A stretch of 64,000 nucleotides of DNA. Origin: Bufo bufo. Lineage: Eukaryota > Chordata > Amphibia > Anura > Bufonidae. Made by a program: the position numbers and the translations under genes. Location of the stretch: assembly GCF_905171765.1 (NCBI RefSeq), contig NC_053398.1, positions 48,390,323 to 48,454,322 on the forward strand. Reading direction: 5' to 3'. Each line of letters begins with the position of its first letter. Within the stretch, counting starts at the first letter, position 1. The notes below the pieces were generated by a model. The model was not told where the DNA came from, searched no databases, and saw only the letters and a program-made list of their open reading frames with translations. Below are positions 23,088 to 34,467 of this stretch, one piece after another.

Positions 23088-25663
23088 CAGGGGTGGGATT
23101 CAAATTTTTAACAACAGGTTCCCTACTCAGCGGTGGATACGCAGCGCGTCACGAGTCACGACACATATTTACATACACCATATATATGCAACACAGTCAC
23201 GACATATTTACATACACCATATATATGCTACACACAAATACACTATATATACACTACACACATACCACTCAACTTTTAAAAAGCCTTAGGAGCTAAACTC
23301 TGGAATTGAAGCGCTCATCTCCTGCTGCCGCTGTAATTTTAACAACCGAATCTGGAGCACTCTCCCCACAGATTCATGGCCCCTCCATGTTCTCACATTG
23401 CTTCTCCCCACATGGCCCCCTCCATGTTCTCACATTGCTTCTCCCCACATGGCCCCCTCCATGTTCTCACATTGCTTCTCCCCACAGATTCATGGCCCCC
23501 TCCATGTTCTCACATTGCTTCTCCCCACATGGCCCCCTCCATGTTCTCACATTGCTTCTCCCCACATGGCCCCCTCCATGTTCTCACATTGCTTCTCCCC
23601 ACATGGCCCCCTCCATGTTCTCACATTGCTTCTCCCCACAGATTCATGGCCCCCTCCATGTTCTCACATTGCTTCTCCCCACATGGCCCCCTCCATGTTC
23701 TCACATTGTTTCTCCCCACATGGCCCCCTCCATGTTCTCACATTGCTTCTCCCCACATGGCCCCCTCCATGTTCTCACATTGCTTCTCCCCACATGGCCC
23801 CCTCCATGTTCTCACATTGCTTCTCCCCACAGATTCATGGCCCCCTCCATGTTCTCACATTGCTTCTCCCCACATGGCCCCCTCCATGTTCTCACATTGT
23901 TTTTCCCCACATGGCCCCCTCCATGTTCTCACATTGCTTCTCCCCACATGGCCCCCTCCATGTTCTCACATTGCTTCTCCCCACATGGCCCCCTCCATGT
24001 TCTCACATTGCTTCTCCCCACAGATTCATGGCCCCCTCCATGTTCTCACATTGCTTCTCCCCACATGGCCCCCTCCATGTTCTCACATTGTTTCTCCCCA
24101 CATGGCCCCCTCCATGTTCTCACATTGCTTCTCCCCACATGGCCCCCTCCATGTTCTCACATTGCTTCTCCCCACATGGCCCCCTCCATGTTTTCACATT
24201 GTTTCTCCCCACATGGCCCCCTCCATGTTCTCACATTGCTTCTCCCCACATGGCCCCCTCCATGTTCTCACATTGTTTCTCCCCACATGGCCCCCTCCAT
24301 GTTCTCACATTGCTTCTCCCCACATGGCCCCCTCCATGTTCTCACATTGCTTCTCCCCACATGGCCCCCTCCATGTTCTCACATTGCTTCTCCCCACAGA
24401 TTCATGGCCCCCTCCATGTTCTCACATTGCTTCTCCCCACATGGCCCCCTCCATGTTCTCACATTGCTTCTCCCCACATGGCCCCCTTCATGTTCTCACA
24501 TTGCTTCTCCCCACAGATTCATGGCCCCCTCCATGTTCTCACATTGCTTCTCCCCACATGGCCCCCTCCATGTTCTCACATTGTTTCTCCCCACATGGCC
24601 CCCTCCATGTTCTCACATTGCTTCTCCCCACATGGCCCCCTCCATGTTCTCACATTGCTTCTCCCCACATGGCCCCCTCCATGTTCTCACATTGCTTCTC
24701 CCCACAGATTCATGGCCCCCTCCATGTTCTCACATTGCTTCCCCCCACATGGCCCCCTCCATGTTCTCACATTGTTTCTCCCCACATGGCCCCCTCCATG
24801 TTCTCACATTGCTTCTCCCCACAGATTCATGGCCCCTTCATGTTCTCACATTGCTTCTCCCCACATGGCCCCCTCCATGTTCTCACATTGTTTCTCCCCA
24901 CATGGCCCCCTCCATGTTCTCACATTGCTTCTCCCCACATGGCCCCCTCCATGTTCTCACATTGTTTCTCCCCACATGGCCCCCTCCATGTTCTCACATT
25001 GCTTCTCCCCACATGGCCCCCTCCATATTCTCACATAGCTTCTCCCCACAGATTCATGGCTCCCTCCATGTTCTCAAACTTCTCATATAGCTTCTCCCCA
25101 CAGATTCATGGCCCCCTCCATTTTTGTTATGTTGTCACATTTCAATTTCAGCCCCTGGTCGGTGGTCCCCTCCTTAATGCCAACTTGTCAGTGTCACACA
25201 AATCACACTCAACCAACCAGGCTGTCCTGAGTCCTGACCTGTCCAGACTCCTTTCTGTTAGGCTAGGGGCCGGCTCTTCAATCTTTCATGGCTGTGTGTG
25301 GGGTGTGGACTGTCGGCAACTAGGGCACTCTGCAGACAGTGAGAGGACTCCTCTCTCCTTCTCTGTTCTGGGCTGGCAGCTTCGCGGCGCTGCTCAATCT
25401 CAAGACACTCCCCTTTGTTGCCATAACTGCGAGGCTGGGGGCGGGGGGAGGGCGGCAGCACTGTGGAAGACTGGCTGACACACACACAGCCACGCTCACG
25501 CTGACTGACTGTAAGTAACGGCCGCAGGCTGAAAAATACAGGGGTGCAGGCGCAGCTGCAGGACCGGGTCGGGATCCCTGCTTCTCACCGGTCCTGCGAA
25601 CCGCCTGTAATTTTAACAAACGGTTCGGCAGAACCGGAGAGAACCGGCTGGATCCCATGCCTG
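23088..25663. mobile_element. Non-autonomous hAT-like element carrying a minisatellite
   Basis: Ends CAGGGGTGGGATTC and GGATCCCATGCCTG are imperfect inverted repeats. The flanks are an exact 8-bp duplication GTTATACC (23080-23087 and 25664-25671), the size generated by hAT transposases. Joining the flanks restores the local repeat unit (ttatacctcct, then aatgtgctctga), which supports the boundaries. No transposase is encoded. The interior is mostly a 37/43-bp array plus about 550 bp of unique GC-rich sequence (25110-25663). Confidence 0.8.
23369..25110 (+). repeat. 37/43-bp minisatellite, about 44 units
   Basis: The basic unit is 37 bp (catggccccctccatg followed by ttctcacattgcttctcccca). 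A 43-bp variant has an extra 'cagatt'. The 43-bp variants start at 23369, 23485, 23639, 23830, 24021, 24397, 24514, 24705, 24822 and 25049, a higher-order pattern of 3, 4, 5, 5, 10, 3, 5, 3 and 6 units. A second marker is a C or T at 'attgYttctcc'. Both unit lengths leave remainder 1 modulo 3, which keeps all three forward frames open. Confidence 0.92.
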
Positions 25664-25671
25664 GTTATACC

Positions 25672-26458
25672 TCCTGCGGTAATGTGCTCTGAATTAGGGC
25701 TGGGACGATGGATAGGCAAGGGTAGTCACCCTCCTAGGACGCCACTTCGCTACCCATAAAGGGGGGCGCACTCATAGCTGTCCAACTTCACCTCAGGCCA
25801 CTAGGCCTCAAGCCACAGCACAAGAAGCTGCAATGACATCACTGCAACCTCCTGCCCTGGGTCTCACTGTGAGACACAGACCAGGAGTGGTGATGTCATT
25901 GGGACTGCATGCATCAGGATGCAGAAACACAAGCCACAGATAAAACTGTGGTCTGCATAACAGACATTGGCATGGGGAACGGGAGGGAGGCTTTTTTTTT
26001 TTTTTTATATTAAATGTCGACACTGCTGGGGCACCAAGGAAGAAAGGAGATCATTATATATATACTTGGCACTACTGGGGAGGAATGGAGTACCATTATA
26101 TACTGGCACTACGGGGGGCATTATATATTGGAACTAGTGGGGGGCACTACAGGGGGACATTAGAGCCACTGGGAGCATTATGCTTATATTATTACTACTA
26201 GAGTACTGTAGGGGCGTTTTTATTATTTGACGCAATATGAGGTCATTGCTACTAATGGGGGCTATCTTGGGGAGTATTATTGCAGCGTCCCACTACATGT
26301 GTGTGGGCTCTGCTTAAAAGCACTTTTTACCCTAAAAATTGTATTATGCTATGTTATGTGACTTTGCACTAACTTATCTGCAAAATCCCTGTTACCAGGC
26401 AGATTAGGTGTAATTTATACATCCCACCACTAGATGGGGATAGAACTTAGGTGCTATA
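25672..26458. other. No gene; short degenerate repeat
   Basis: Non-coding. 26020-26290 contains loose repetition of ggcactactgggg and attatatactgg, similar to 10244-10760. Nothing else recognised. Confidence 0.35.
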
Positions 26459-26460
26459 TA

Positions 26461-27402
26461 CAGTACAGACCAAAAGTTTGGACACACCTTCTCATTCAAA
26501 GATTTTTCTTTATTTTCATGACTATGAAGGCATCAAAACTATGAATTAACACATGTGGAATTATATACATAACAAACAAGTGTGAAACAACTGAAAATAT
26601 GTCATATTCTAGGTTCTTCAAAGTAGCCACCTTTTGCTTTGATTACTGCTTTGCACACTCTGCACTCTTTGCATTCTCTTGATGAGCTTCAAGAGGTAGT
26701 CCCCTGAAATGGTCTTCCAACAGTCTTGAAGGAGTTCCCAGAGATGCTTAGCACTTGTTGGCCCTTTTGCCTTTACTCTGCGGTCCAGCTCACCCCAAAC
26801 CATCTCGATTGGGTTCAGGTCCAGTGACTGTGGAGGCCAGGTCATCTGGCGCAGCACCCCATCACTCTCCTTCATGGTCAAATAGCCCTTACTTTCAAAG
26901 TTTTCAATTTTTTTCGGCTGACTGACTGTCATTTCTTAAAGTAATGATGGCCACTCGTTTTTCTTTACTTAGCTGCTTTTTTCTTGCCATAATACAAATT
27001 CTAACAGTCTATTCAGTAGGACTATCAGCTGTGTATCCACCTGACTTCTCCTCAACGCCACTGATGGTCCCAACCCCATTTACAAGGCAAGAAATCCCAC
27101 TTATTAAACCTGACAGGGCACACCTATGAAGTGAAAACCATTTCAGGGGACTACCTCTTTAAGCTCATCAAGAGAATGCCAAGAGTGTGCAAAGTAGTAA
27201 TCAAAGCAAAAGGTGGCTACTTTGAAGAACCTAGAATATGACATATTTTCAGTTGTTTCACACTTGTTTGTTATGTATATAATTCCACATGTGTTAATTC
27301 ATAGTTTTGATGCCTTCAGTGTGAATCTACAATTTTCATAGTCATGAAAATAAAGAAAACTCTTTGAATGAGAAGGTGTGTCCAAACTTTTGGTCTGTAC
27401 TG
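26461..27402 (-). mobile_element. Internally deleted Tc1-like element, copy 2
   Basis: 942-bp relative of 12001-12908 with the same CAGTACAGACCAAAAG ends and TA flanks (26459-26460 and 27403-27404), but with its transposase remnant on the - strand. A small insertion (tgtgaatctacaa) interrupts its right inverted repeat near 27320. Its right end lies four bases from the next Tc1 element. Confidence 0.85.
26618..26990 (-). pseudogene. Deleted Tc1 transposase remnant
   Basis: On the - strand the N-terminal tip (KKQLSKEKRVAII) is joined to the C-terminal third (TWPPQSLDLNPIEMVWGE, then KAKGPTSAKHLWELLQD). This is the same internal deletion as in copy 1, so both copies descend from one deleted founder. 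The frame breaks near the junction (26890-26940). Confidence 0.7.
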
Positions 27403-27406
27403 TATA

Positions 27407-27616
27407 CAGTGGGGGAAATAATTATTTGACCCCTCACTGATTTTGTAAGTTTGTCCAATGACAAAGAAATGAAAAGTCTCAGAACAGTATCATTTCAATG
27501 GTAGGTTTATTGTAACAGTGGCAGATAGCACATCAAAAGGAAAATCGAAAAAATAACTTTAAATAAAAGATAGCAACTGATTTGCATTTCATTGAGTGAA
27601 ATAAGTATTTGAACCC
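27407..27616 (+). repeat. Left terminal inverted repeat of the complete Tc1
   Basis: 210 bp, matched base for base in reverse by 28811-29020 on reading. Contains the outer transposase-binding end and an AT-rich inner part. Long inverted repeats with internal binding sites are common in this branch of Tc1 elements. Confidence 0.9.
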
Positions 27617-27771
27617 CTACCAACCATTAAGAGTTCTGGCTCCCACAGAGTGGTTAGACACTTCTACTCAATTAGTCACCCTCATTAAGGACACCTGTCT
27701 TAACTAGTCACCTGTATAAAAGACACCTGTCCACAGAATCAATCAATCAAGCAGACTCCAAACTCTCCAAC

Positions 27772-28794
27772 ATGGGAAAGACCAAAGAGCTGTCCAAGGA
27801 TGTCAGAGACAAAATTGTAGACCTGCACAAGGCTGGAATGGGCTACAAAACCATTAGCAAGAAGCTGGGAGAGAAGGTGACAACTGTTGGTGCGATTGTT
27901 CGAAAATGGAAGGAGCACAAAATGACCATCAATCGACCTCGCTCTGGGGCTCCACGCAAGATCTCACCTCGTGGGGTGTCAATGGTTCTGAGAAAGGTGA
28001 AAAAGCATCCTAGAACTACACGGGAGGAGTTAGTTAATGACCTCAAATTAGCAGGGACCACAGTCACCAAGAAAACCATTGGAAACACATTACACCGCAA
28101 TGGATTAAAATCCTGCAGGGCTCGCAAGGTCCCCCTGCTCAGGAAGGCACATGTGCAGGCCCGTCTGAAGTTTGCCAATGAACACCTGAATGATTCAGAG
28201 AGTGACTGGGAGAAGGTGCTGTGGTCTGATGAGACCAAAATAGAGCTCTTTGGCATTAACTCAACTCGCTGTGTTTGGAGGAAGAAAAATGCTGCCTATG
28301 ACCCCCAAAACACCGTCCCCACCGTCAAGCATGGGGGTGGAAACATTTTGCTGTGGGGGTGTTTTTCTGCTAAGGGCACAGGACAACTTATTCGCATAAA
28401 CGGGAAAATGGACGGAGCCATGTATCGTGAAATCCTGAGCGACAACCTCCTTCCCTCTGCCAGGAAACTGAAAATGGGTCGTGGATGGGTGTTCCAGCAC
28501 GACAATGACCCAAAACATACAGCAAAGGCAACAAAGGAGTGGCTCAAGAAGAAGCACATTAAGGTCATGGAGTGGCCTAGTCAGTCCCCGGACCTTAATC
28601 CAATCGAAAACCTATGGAGGGAGCTCAAGCTCAGAGTTGCACAGAGACAGCCTCGAAACCTTAGGGATTTAGAGATGATCTGCAAAGAGGAGTGGACCAA
28701 CATTCCTCCTAAAATGTGCGCAAACTTGGTCATCAATTACAAGAAACGTTTGACCTCTGTGCTTGCAAACAAGGGTTTTTCCACCAAGTATTAA
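27772..28794 (+). CDS. Tc1-family transposase, intact
   Basis: 340 aa from ATG ([20 protein letters not shown]) to TAA, the usual length for Tc1 transposases. The N-terminal part has a bipartite helix-turn-helix region (residues 1-110) with a GRPR-like hinge ([10 protein letters not shown]). The catalytic DDE domain keeps VLWSDETK (first Asp), [17 protein letters not shown] (second Asp) and [11 protein letters not shown] (Glu). There are 34 residues between the first Asp of DND and the Glu, the DD34E signature. It would cut at its own 210-bp inverted repeats and insert at TA. No frameshift or stop. Promoter not identified. Confidence 0.96.
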   Translation: MGKTKELSKDVRDKIVDLHKAGMGYKTISKKLGEKVTTVGAIVRKWKEHKMTINRPRSGAPRKISPRGVSMVLRKVKKHPRTTREELVNDLKLAGTTVTKKTIGNTLHRNGLKSCRARKVPLLRKAHVQARLKFANEHLNDSESDWEKVLWSDETKIELFGINSTRCVWRKKNAAYDPQNTVPTVKHGGGNILLWGCFSAKGTGQLIRINGKMDGAMYREILSDNLLPSARKLKMGRGWVFQHDNDPKHTAKATKEWLKKKHIKVMEWPSQSPDLNPIENLWRELKLRVAQRQPRNLRDLEMICKEEWTNIPPKMCANLVINYKKRLTSVLANKGFSTKY

Positions 28795-28810
28795 GTCTTT
28801 TTTTGTTAGA

Positions 28811-29020
28811 GGGTTCAAATACTTATTTCACTCAATGAAATGCAAATCAGTTGCTATCTTTTATTTAAAGTTATTTTTTCGATTTTCCTTTTGATGTGCT
28901 ATCTGCCACTGTTACAATAAACCTACCATTGAAATGATACTGTTCTGAGACTTTTCATTTCTTTGTCATTGGACAAACTTACAAAATCAGTGAGGGGTCA
29001 AATAATTATTTCCCCCACTG
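28811..29020 (-). repeat. Right terminal inverted repeat of the complete Tc1
   Basis: Reverse complement of 27407-27616. It begins 16 bp after the transposase stop codon. Confidence 0.9.
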
Positions 29021-29022
29021 TA

Positions 29023-29949
29023 TACCTTAGCCAGGACTAGTAGAGAGGAGGGTAGTGAGATGAGAATGCAGAGTGAAGACTTCACACCACAGATTAATGA
29101 GTGGAGCCAACTTCGCTATGTGGTAGTACCCAGGTGTGAGGCGCAGACGAGCATTTTCCTTCTGTGGTCGGACTATATACTTGCATCCCTGACCAGTAGG
29201 AGAGAGTTTGCCTCCCTGGAATAGAAAACAAGCATCAGAAAAATTCATCGGTGATAATAGCCATTATTTAGGACCACAGACACCTTTGCGCATGGTGGAG
29301 GACTTTATGGCTTCTGGCCGCCACACCATAATTCCGGGAAACAGATTAGCTATCTGTCCCTATATTCAGCTTGGAGGGAAAAGACAAGGTATAGGACTGA
29401 GCATACCAACTGAAGTAAGGTACTCCATAACCACTGTATTCTGTACTGCTGCAGCCAAATTCAACATCAGTAAAAGTTGTGAGTTGTACCTTACCACAGT
29501 CTACCTCATTATTACTACTATTGGTTGTACCACCATTAACGGTACTGGCGTCACCACAAATACCATCAAGGGACTTAGCCGCAACAAGCACCCTAAGCAC
29601 CCCTAACATCAAGGGCACCTCAACCACCATCTTGGCTGATGCTTCCCTACCACAGAGCGTGCCCCGGAGGATTTCGTGCTGTCCACCTCAACACTGTGCT
29701 GCCAGCCCAGGGAGGCTCCCTGCTAACCGTGAGTAAACTGATGAACTGTGTGTTATTATTTGGCCCCTCATCGGTCCACCATGCACCTCACGTGTTGCCC
29801 CTGCACTACTGGCTGGCTTCATTATCACTATTGGGGGCACTATTACTAATAAGGGCAGTCTGCAGTCTGTGTGTATTGTATAGTGTTTGTGGACATGGGG
29901 GGGAGCTCATCAGGCACAGTAATAGGGTTAGCTTCAAGAGGTTCTCTGG
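29023..29949. other. No recognised gene
   Basis: A frame of about 130 codons at 29208-29606 lacks an ATG at its start and shows no domain I recognise. The sequence may be an old retroelement but nothing proves it. Confidence 0.3.
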
Positions 29950-30450
29950 GTTATTTCATATTGATGACCTATCCTCAGGATAGCAGAAAGAAAAGAGGTT
30001 ACAGCAGCATCTCCAGTGTATCCTTTATTGAAGCCTTGAGTGCGTACAAAAAGCAAAAATGCTTTTTGTACCCACTCAAGGCTTCAATAAAGGATACACC
30101 GGAGATGCTGCTGTAACCTGTTTTCTTTCTGCTGTTCGGTGGACTTCTACGGATCTGCAGTCCTGTTGTGGCTGATGCATTCCGGTATTGGTCAGTGATG
30201 TCCGTTGGTGCTGCTCTACATCTTTGCCTATCCTCAGGATAGGTCATCAATATCAGATCGGCGGGGGTCCGACACTCGGCACCCCTGAAGTTCAGCTGTA
30301 TGAGGAGATGGCGCGCTGTGCACATGTTCCATCTCCCTTCTCTCTTCCTGCACTTCTGCTGTATGTCTATGGGACAGCAGCAATGAACAGCTTGTGCCGG
30401 CTCCTCAAACAGCTGATCGGCGGGGTGCAGGGTGTCAGACGTTGGACTGT
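29950..30450. repeat. Dispersed repeat interrupted by a hairpin-bearing insert
   Basis: The phrase cctatcctcaggatag occurs at 29968 and again near 30229. After the second copy the repeat continues as gtcatcaatatcagatcgg, then gggggtccgac. Between the two copies lies an insert of about 245 bp with a long hairpin. I cannot name the family. Confidence 0.45.
29984..30134. repeat. Near-perfect 150-bp hairpin
   Basis: Arms of about 72 bp (29984-30055 and 30062-30134) are reverse complements with only a few mismatches. The loop is about 6 bp. The arms include agcagaaagaaaa and ggttacagcagcatctcc. RNA from either strand would form a long stem. Confidence 0.85.
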
Positions 30451-30559
30451 GTTTTTAGCACATTATTATAAAATTTGGGGCTCCGCTTTTGATTTTGGCC
30501 TGGGCCACATTTTGTCTAAAACCGACCCTGTCTGTGCTGGTGCTTCCTTCCTGCTTAGA

Positions 30560-30796
30560 GTCCTGTACTGTTTGTTAGGGCGTAGCAGGCATGTCTCTCC
30601 TCCTTTTGTGAGGCAGCACGAGCATGCCCTCTATCTCCCCAGCCTATAGCTGGGTTGCAGGATGTATTTAAAGGCCCTTCCTGCCTCAGGAAAGCACAGG
30701 AGCAATCTTAGTCACTAGCTAGTCTAGTTCCTTGTGTAAAGATGTTTGTTAGTTTCTGCTTGACTATATACTGGAGCCTGCTTCTCGATGAACCCC
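30560..30796 (+). repeat. LTR-like fragment with a TATA-like box
   Basis: tgttagggcgtagcagg near 30571, a GTATTTAAAGG at about 30663 and a downstream Ser/Thr-poor non-coding leader look like the 5' part of an LTR, cut off by the TTAA element at 30797. No partner LTR is present, so the call is weak. Confidence 0.25.
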
Positions 30797-31485
30797 TTAA
30801 GGACCGGGCTCATTTTCACCTTAAGGACCAGGCAATTTTTTGCAAATCTGACCAGTGTCACTTTATGTGTGAATAACTTTAAAATGCTTTTACTTATCCA
30901 GGCAATTCTGAGATTTTTTTTTCCGTCACATATTGTACTTCATGACTCTGGTAAAATGGAGTAAAAAAAAATCATATTTATAAAAAAATACCAAATTTAC
31001 CAAAAATTTGGAAAAATTAGCAAATTTCCAAGTTTCAATTTCTCTACTTCTATAATACACAGTAATTCCTCCAAAAATAGTTATTAATTTACATTCCCCA
31101 TATGTCTACTTCATGTTTGGATCATTTTTGGGAATGCCATTTTATTTTTTGGGAACGTTACAAGTCTTAGAAGTTTAGAAGCAAATCTTTAAATTTTTCC
31201 AAAAATTTCCAAAACCCACTTTTTAAGGACCAGTTCAGGTCTGAAGTCACTTTGTGAGGCTTACGTAATAGAAACCACACAAAAATGACCCCATTTTAGA
31301 AATGACATCCCTCAAGTTGTTAAAAACTGATTTTACGGGGGCGTGGCTAACTGCCGGAATGAGCGCACGCACTTGAGAGTGGCTCCGTTCCCTGTACTGA
31401 ATCCTGACTAATCCTGCCTAGCTGCCTACGGCAAATTCTGAGTGGCAAGTGCAGAGGAGAAGGAGGAAGCCCAGACAGCACGATA

Positions 31486-32387
31486 TGGGCCCCAGCAAGG
31501 CGCAGTCCGCAGCTGAGAAGCTCAAGGAGTATGCCCGCCAGGACAGCCAACATGGCGCCGCGGCTCCCGCCACTCCACTTGCAGCTGTGACGCGCGGGCA
31601 GGACGCGCAGCAGATGTAGCCTGATGATACTGGGGAGCCAGAAATCACCCTGAAAGCGGTGTCGGAGCAACTCCTAATGGCAATCTCCTCCTGCCAGTCC
31701 TCCCTCACGTGTAAAATCGAGGAGGTACGAGTGGATTTGGGCCTGCTGAGACAGGACGTACAACAATTGAGGGAGAGAGTGAAGCAGACGGAGGACCGTG
31801 TGTCGGCTCTGGAGGACTATACCAGACCGCTGGATTCAAGACTGCAAGAGGTTTAGCGATCTGTTGGGCTACCGCGGCAGAAATGCGGCGACCTGGAGAA
31901 TCGGGCCCGGCGCAACAATGTGCGGATCCTGGGTATACCAGAAAGAGCGGAGGGGCGAGATCCTGCCAACTTCCTTGAGGTATGGTTTAAGGCCCAATTT
32001 CCTGATGCCACGTTCTCCGCAGCATATGCTGTTGAAAGGGCGCACAGGATCACTACCAGACCACCTCCCCCGGGAGCTCCGCCGAGGCCCCTGCTAGCCC
32101 GCCTGCTCAATTGGAAGGATCGGGACTTAATCCTCAGCCAGGCAAGGAGCAAGGGAGTGCTGATGTATGAGAATGCCAATGTGTCACTATTCCCGGACTT
32201 CTCCGCGGACTTGCAAAAGAAAAAGGCCACTTTTGTCTCGGTTAAGAGACGTCTTCGTGAATTAAATCTGCAATATGCAATGGCCTACCCAGCACGTCTC
32301 CGGGTAATAGATGGGGACAGACCAGTCTTTTTTACCGACCCAAAGAAAGCGGAGGACTGGATCTCCAGGCGGCCAAGACCGCGCTAG
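31486..32387 (+). pseudogene. L1 ORF1 (RNA-binding chaperone)
   Basis: ATG at 31486 (MGPSKAQSAAEKLKEYARQ). A TAG at 31617 and another stop at 31855 break the first part, which contains a heptad-rich coiled coil (LLRQDVQQLRERVKQTEDRV, 31743-31802). A frame change then leads to ENRARRNNVRILGIPE, the core of the L1 ORF1 RRM domain, and to a C-terminal domain ending at 32387 (YPARLRVIDGDRPVFF). L1 ORF1p forms trimers that coat L1 RNA. Confidence 0.85.
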
Positions 32388-32931
32388 TCGTTCTACTAGA
32401 TCTGGGCTGCAAGTATTTTCCGGCACTGCACTGTGCAATATGGGTGCCTTGCCACTATGTTTATGTGTATGTGTTGTTGCACAATTCTTCTTCACTTGCA
32501 TAATGTGGAATGTTCTCGAATATCAGACCATTAAGAAGCACAAGCTAGTTAATGTTGTTCATTATAGCTGCTAAGGGAGGTCTAGATTCACATATATGTA
32601 CCTACCTGTTATACTTTGCAACCGCAGCTGTACTACTACAATGTACAGGGAATGTTCGGCCACCAGTACGGGCTTAACACCTTCTTTCCCGTACGGGTCC
32701 CCGAACACGTTGCCACAAAACTAACGCAATAATGTATGCACTGGATGTATATTTAGAGATGTTAGTTCACCATATGTTACGTTTAGTCTTTTTTATGTTA
32801 TTGAAGGCATGGTCATCTAGGTACTCTGCATGGGTTTGGAATGAGAGACGAATACTTGTGAAGCGGAGGGATCCCCTCCGTATTACTGACGAGATCCTGT
32901 ATTGCACAAGAGGTATTCCCATATTTAGATT

Positions 32932-32959
32932 ATGGGGTCTTTAGCGGTGATGTCCTGGA
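32932..32959 (+). pseudogene. First codons of L1 ORF2, cut by hAT insertion
   Basis: ATG at 32932 begins MGSLAVMSW. The hAT element lies within the codon for the Asn of SWNVRG, the first catalytic motif of the AP-type endonuclease. Coding sequence resumes at 51769 after the 8-bp duplication. Confidence 0.8.
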
Positions 32960-33141
32960 TAGGGATGAGTGAACCCGAACTGTATAGTTCGGGTTCGTAC
33001 CGAATTTTGGGGTGTCCGTGACACGGACCCGAACCCGAACATTTTCGTAAAAGTCCGGGTTCGGTGTTCGGCTCTTTCTTGGCGCTTTTTGAAAGGCTGC
33101 AAAGCAGCCAATCAACAAGCGTCATGCTACTTGCCCCAAGA

Positions 33142-33217
33142 GGCCATCACAGCCATGCCTACTATTGGCATGGCTGTGATTGGCCAGTGCAGCATGTGAC
33201 CCAGCCTCTATTTAAGC
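33142..33217 (+). promoter_or_regulatory. hAT 5' hairpin and TATA-like box
   Basis: ATCACAGCCATGCC (33146-33159) pairs perfectly with GGCATGGCTGTGAT (33167-33180). CTCTATTTAAGC follows at 33207. The second hAT copy keeps both, with a better TATA (CTCTATATAAGC near 56211), which suggests a conserved promoter or transposase-binding region. Confidence 0.5.
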
Positions 33218-33485
33218 TGGAGTCACGTAGCGCCGCACGTCACTCTGCTATGATCAGTATAGGGAGAGGTTGCAGCTGCGACGTTAGGGCGAGATTAGGC
33301 AGATTAACTCCTCCAAAAGACTTCATTCTGTGATCGATCTGCAGCTGTGGATCATTGAAGTGCTATTATTGACTTGCTCACTTTTTTGAGGCTGCCCAGA
33401 GCGTTTTTAGATCACTTTTTTTCTGGGGTGATCGGCGGCCATTTTGTGACTTGTGGTGCGCCAGCACAAGCTATCACAAAGTGTA

Positions 33486-33790
33486 TTTAACCATTGATAG
33501 TGTGGTTATTTTGTGCTATATCCTACATCAGCTGCAGGCTGAGCCTGTGTCACCGAAGTGCATTTAACCATCAACAGTCTGGTTATTTTTTGGCCATATA
33601 CTACATCAGCTGCAGGCTGAGCCTGTGTCACCGAAGTGCATTTAACCATCGACAGTCTGATTATTTTTTGGCCATATACTACATCTGGTGCAGGCTGAGC
33701 CTGTGTCACCCAAGTGCATTTAACCATCAACAGTGTGGTTATTTTTTGGCCATATATTACATCAGGGGCAAGTTGAGCCTGTCACCCAGC
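33486..33790 (+). repeat. Four tandem 77-78-bp units in the hAT leader
   Basis: tttaaccat occurs at 33486, 33563, 33641 and 33718, each time preceded by gcaggctgagcctgtgtcacc. A frame open through the array is a repeat artefact. Confidence 0.85.
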
Positions 33791-34467
33791 GCCTAAAAAA
33801 TAGACCTGACATTTCTATTCAACCAAATCTGTACTGTTTTAGCTGGTCAAGTTATTTGTAGTGACCGTAAAAGCACACTTTTTTTTCTGGGTTGAAAAAC
33901 CATTCCCAAATTTGCCATTCTCAAAATAACTAGTTTCTGGTATTTGAGGCCTACTTGAAATCTATCCCAAAAAGAATATCTTACATTGAAGCTAGTGATA
34001 GTGTCATTCAGAAAAACCTAAGACACACGCTAGCGTGCTGATAGAAATCTGATTCTGTGATTAAACCTATACCTGTCACACAGCGCAAAAAAAAACAGGC
34101 CTCACATCTCTATTTAACCAAATCTGTACTGTTTTAGCTGGTCAAGTTATTTGTAGTGACCGTAAAAGCACACTTTTTTTTCTGGGTTGAAAAACCATTC
34201 CCAAATTTGCCATTCTCAAAATAACTAGTTTCTGGTATTTGAGGCCTACTTGAAATCTATCCCAAAAAGAATATCTTACATTGAAGCTAGTGATAGTGTC
34301 ATTCAGAAAAACCTAAGACACACGCTAGCGTGCTGATAGAAATCTGATTCTGTGATTAAACCTATACCTGTCACACAGCGCAAAAAAAAAACAGGCCTCA
34401 CATCTCTATTTAACCAAATCTCTACTGTTTTAGCTGGTCAAGTTATTTGTAGTGACCGTAAAAGCAC

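Larger units (their letters stand above)
27407..29020 (+). mobile_element. Complete Tc1/mariner transposon
   Basis: 1,614-bp element with ends CAGTGGGGGAAATAATT and the exact reverse complement, flanked by TA (27405-27406 and 29021-29022). The terminal inverted repeats (27407-27616 and 28811-29020) look identical over 210 bp by eye. It contains one uninterrupted transposase gene. Everything needed in cis and in trans for a Tc1 element seems present, so this is the best candidate in the window for recent autonomous mobility. Confidence 0.95.

Noticed and set aside
23369..25110. CRISPR-like regular repeats
   Set aside because: Units are directly adjacent without unique spacers, and the context is vertebrate transposon DNA.
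23306..25478. Three overlapping frames of 546-700 codons with His/Pro/Ser-rich repeats
   Set aside because: They come from a 37/43-bp minisatellite whose unit lengths leave remainder 1 modulo 3, so each forward frame stays open and encodes the same cycle. No gene-like start or non-repeat domain.
29208..29606. Frame of about 130 codons after the complete Tc1
   Set aside because: No ATG at its start and Thr/Ile-rich low-complexity sequence; no domain recognisable.
33494..33796. 100-codon frame with a 26-residue repeat
   Set aside because: Produced by the 77-78-bp tandem array in the hAT leader.
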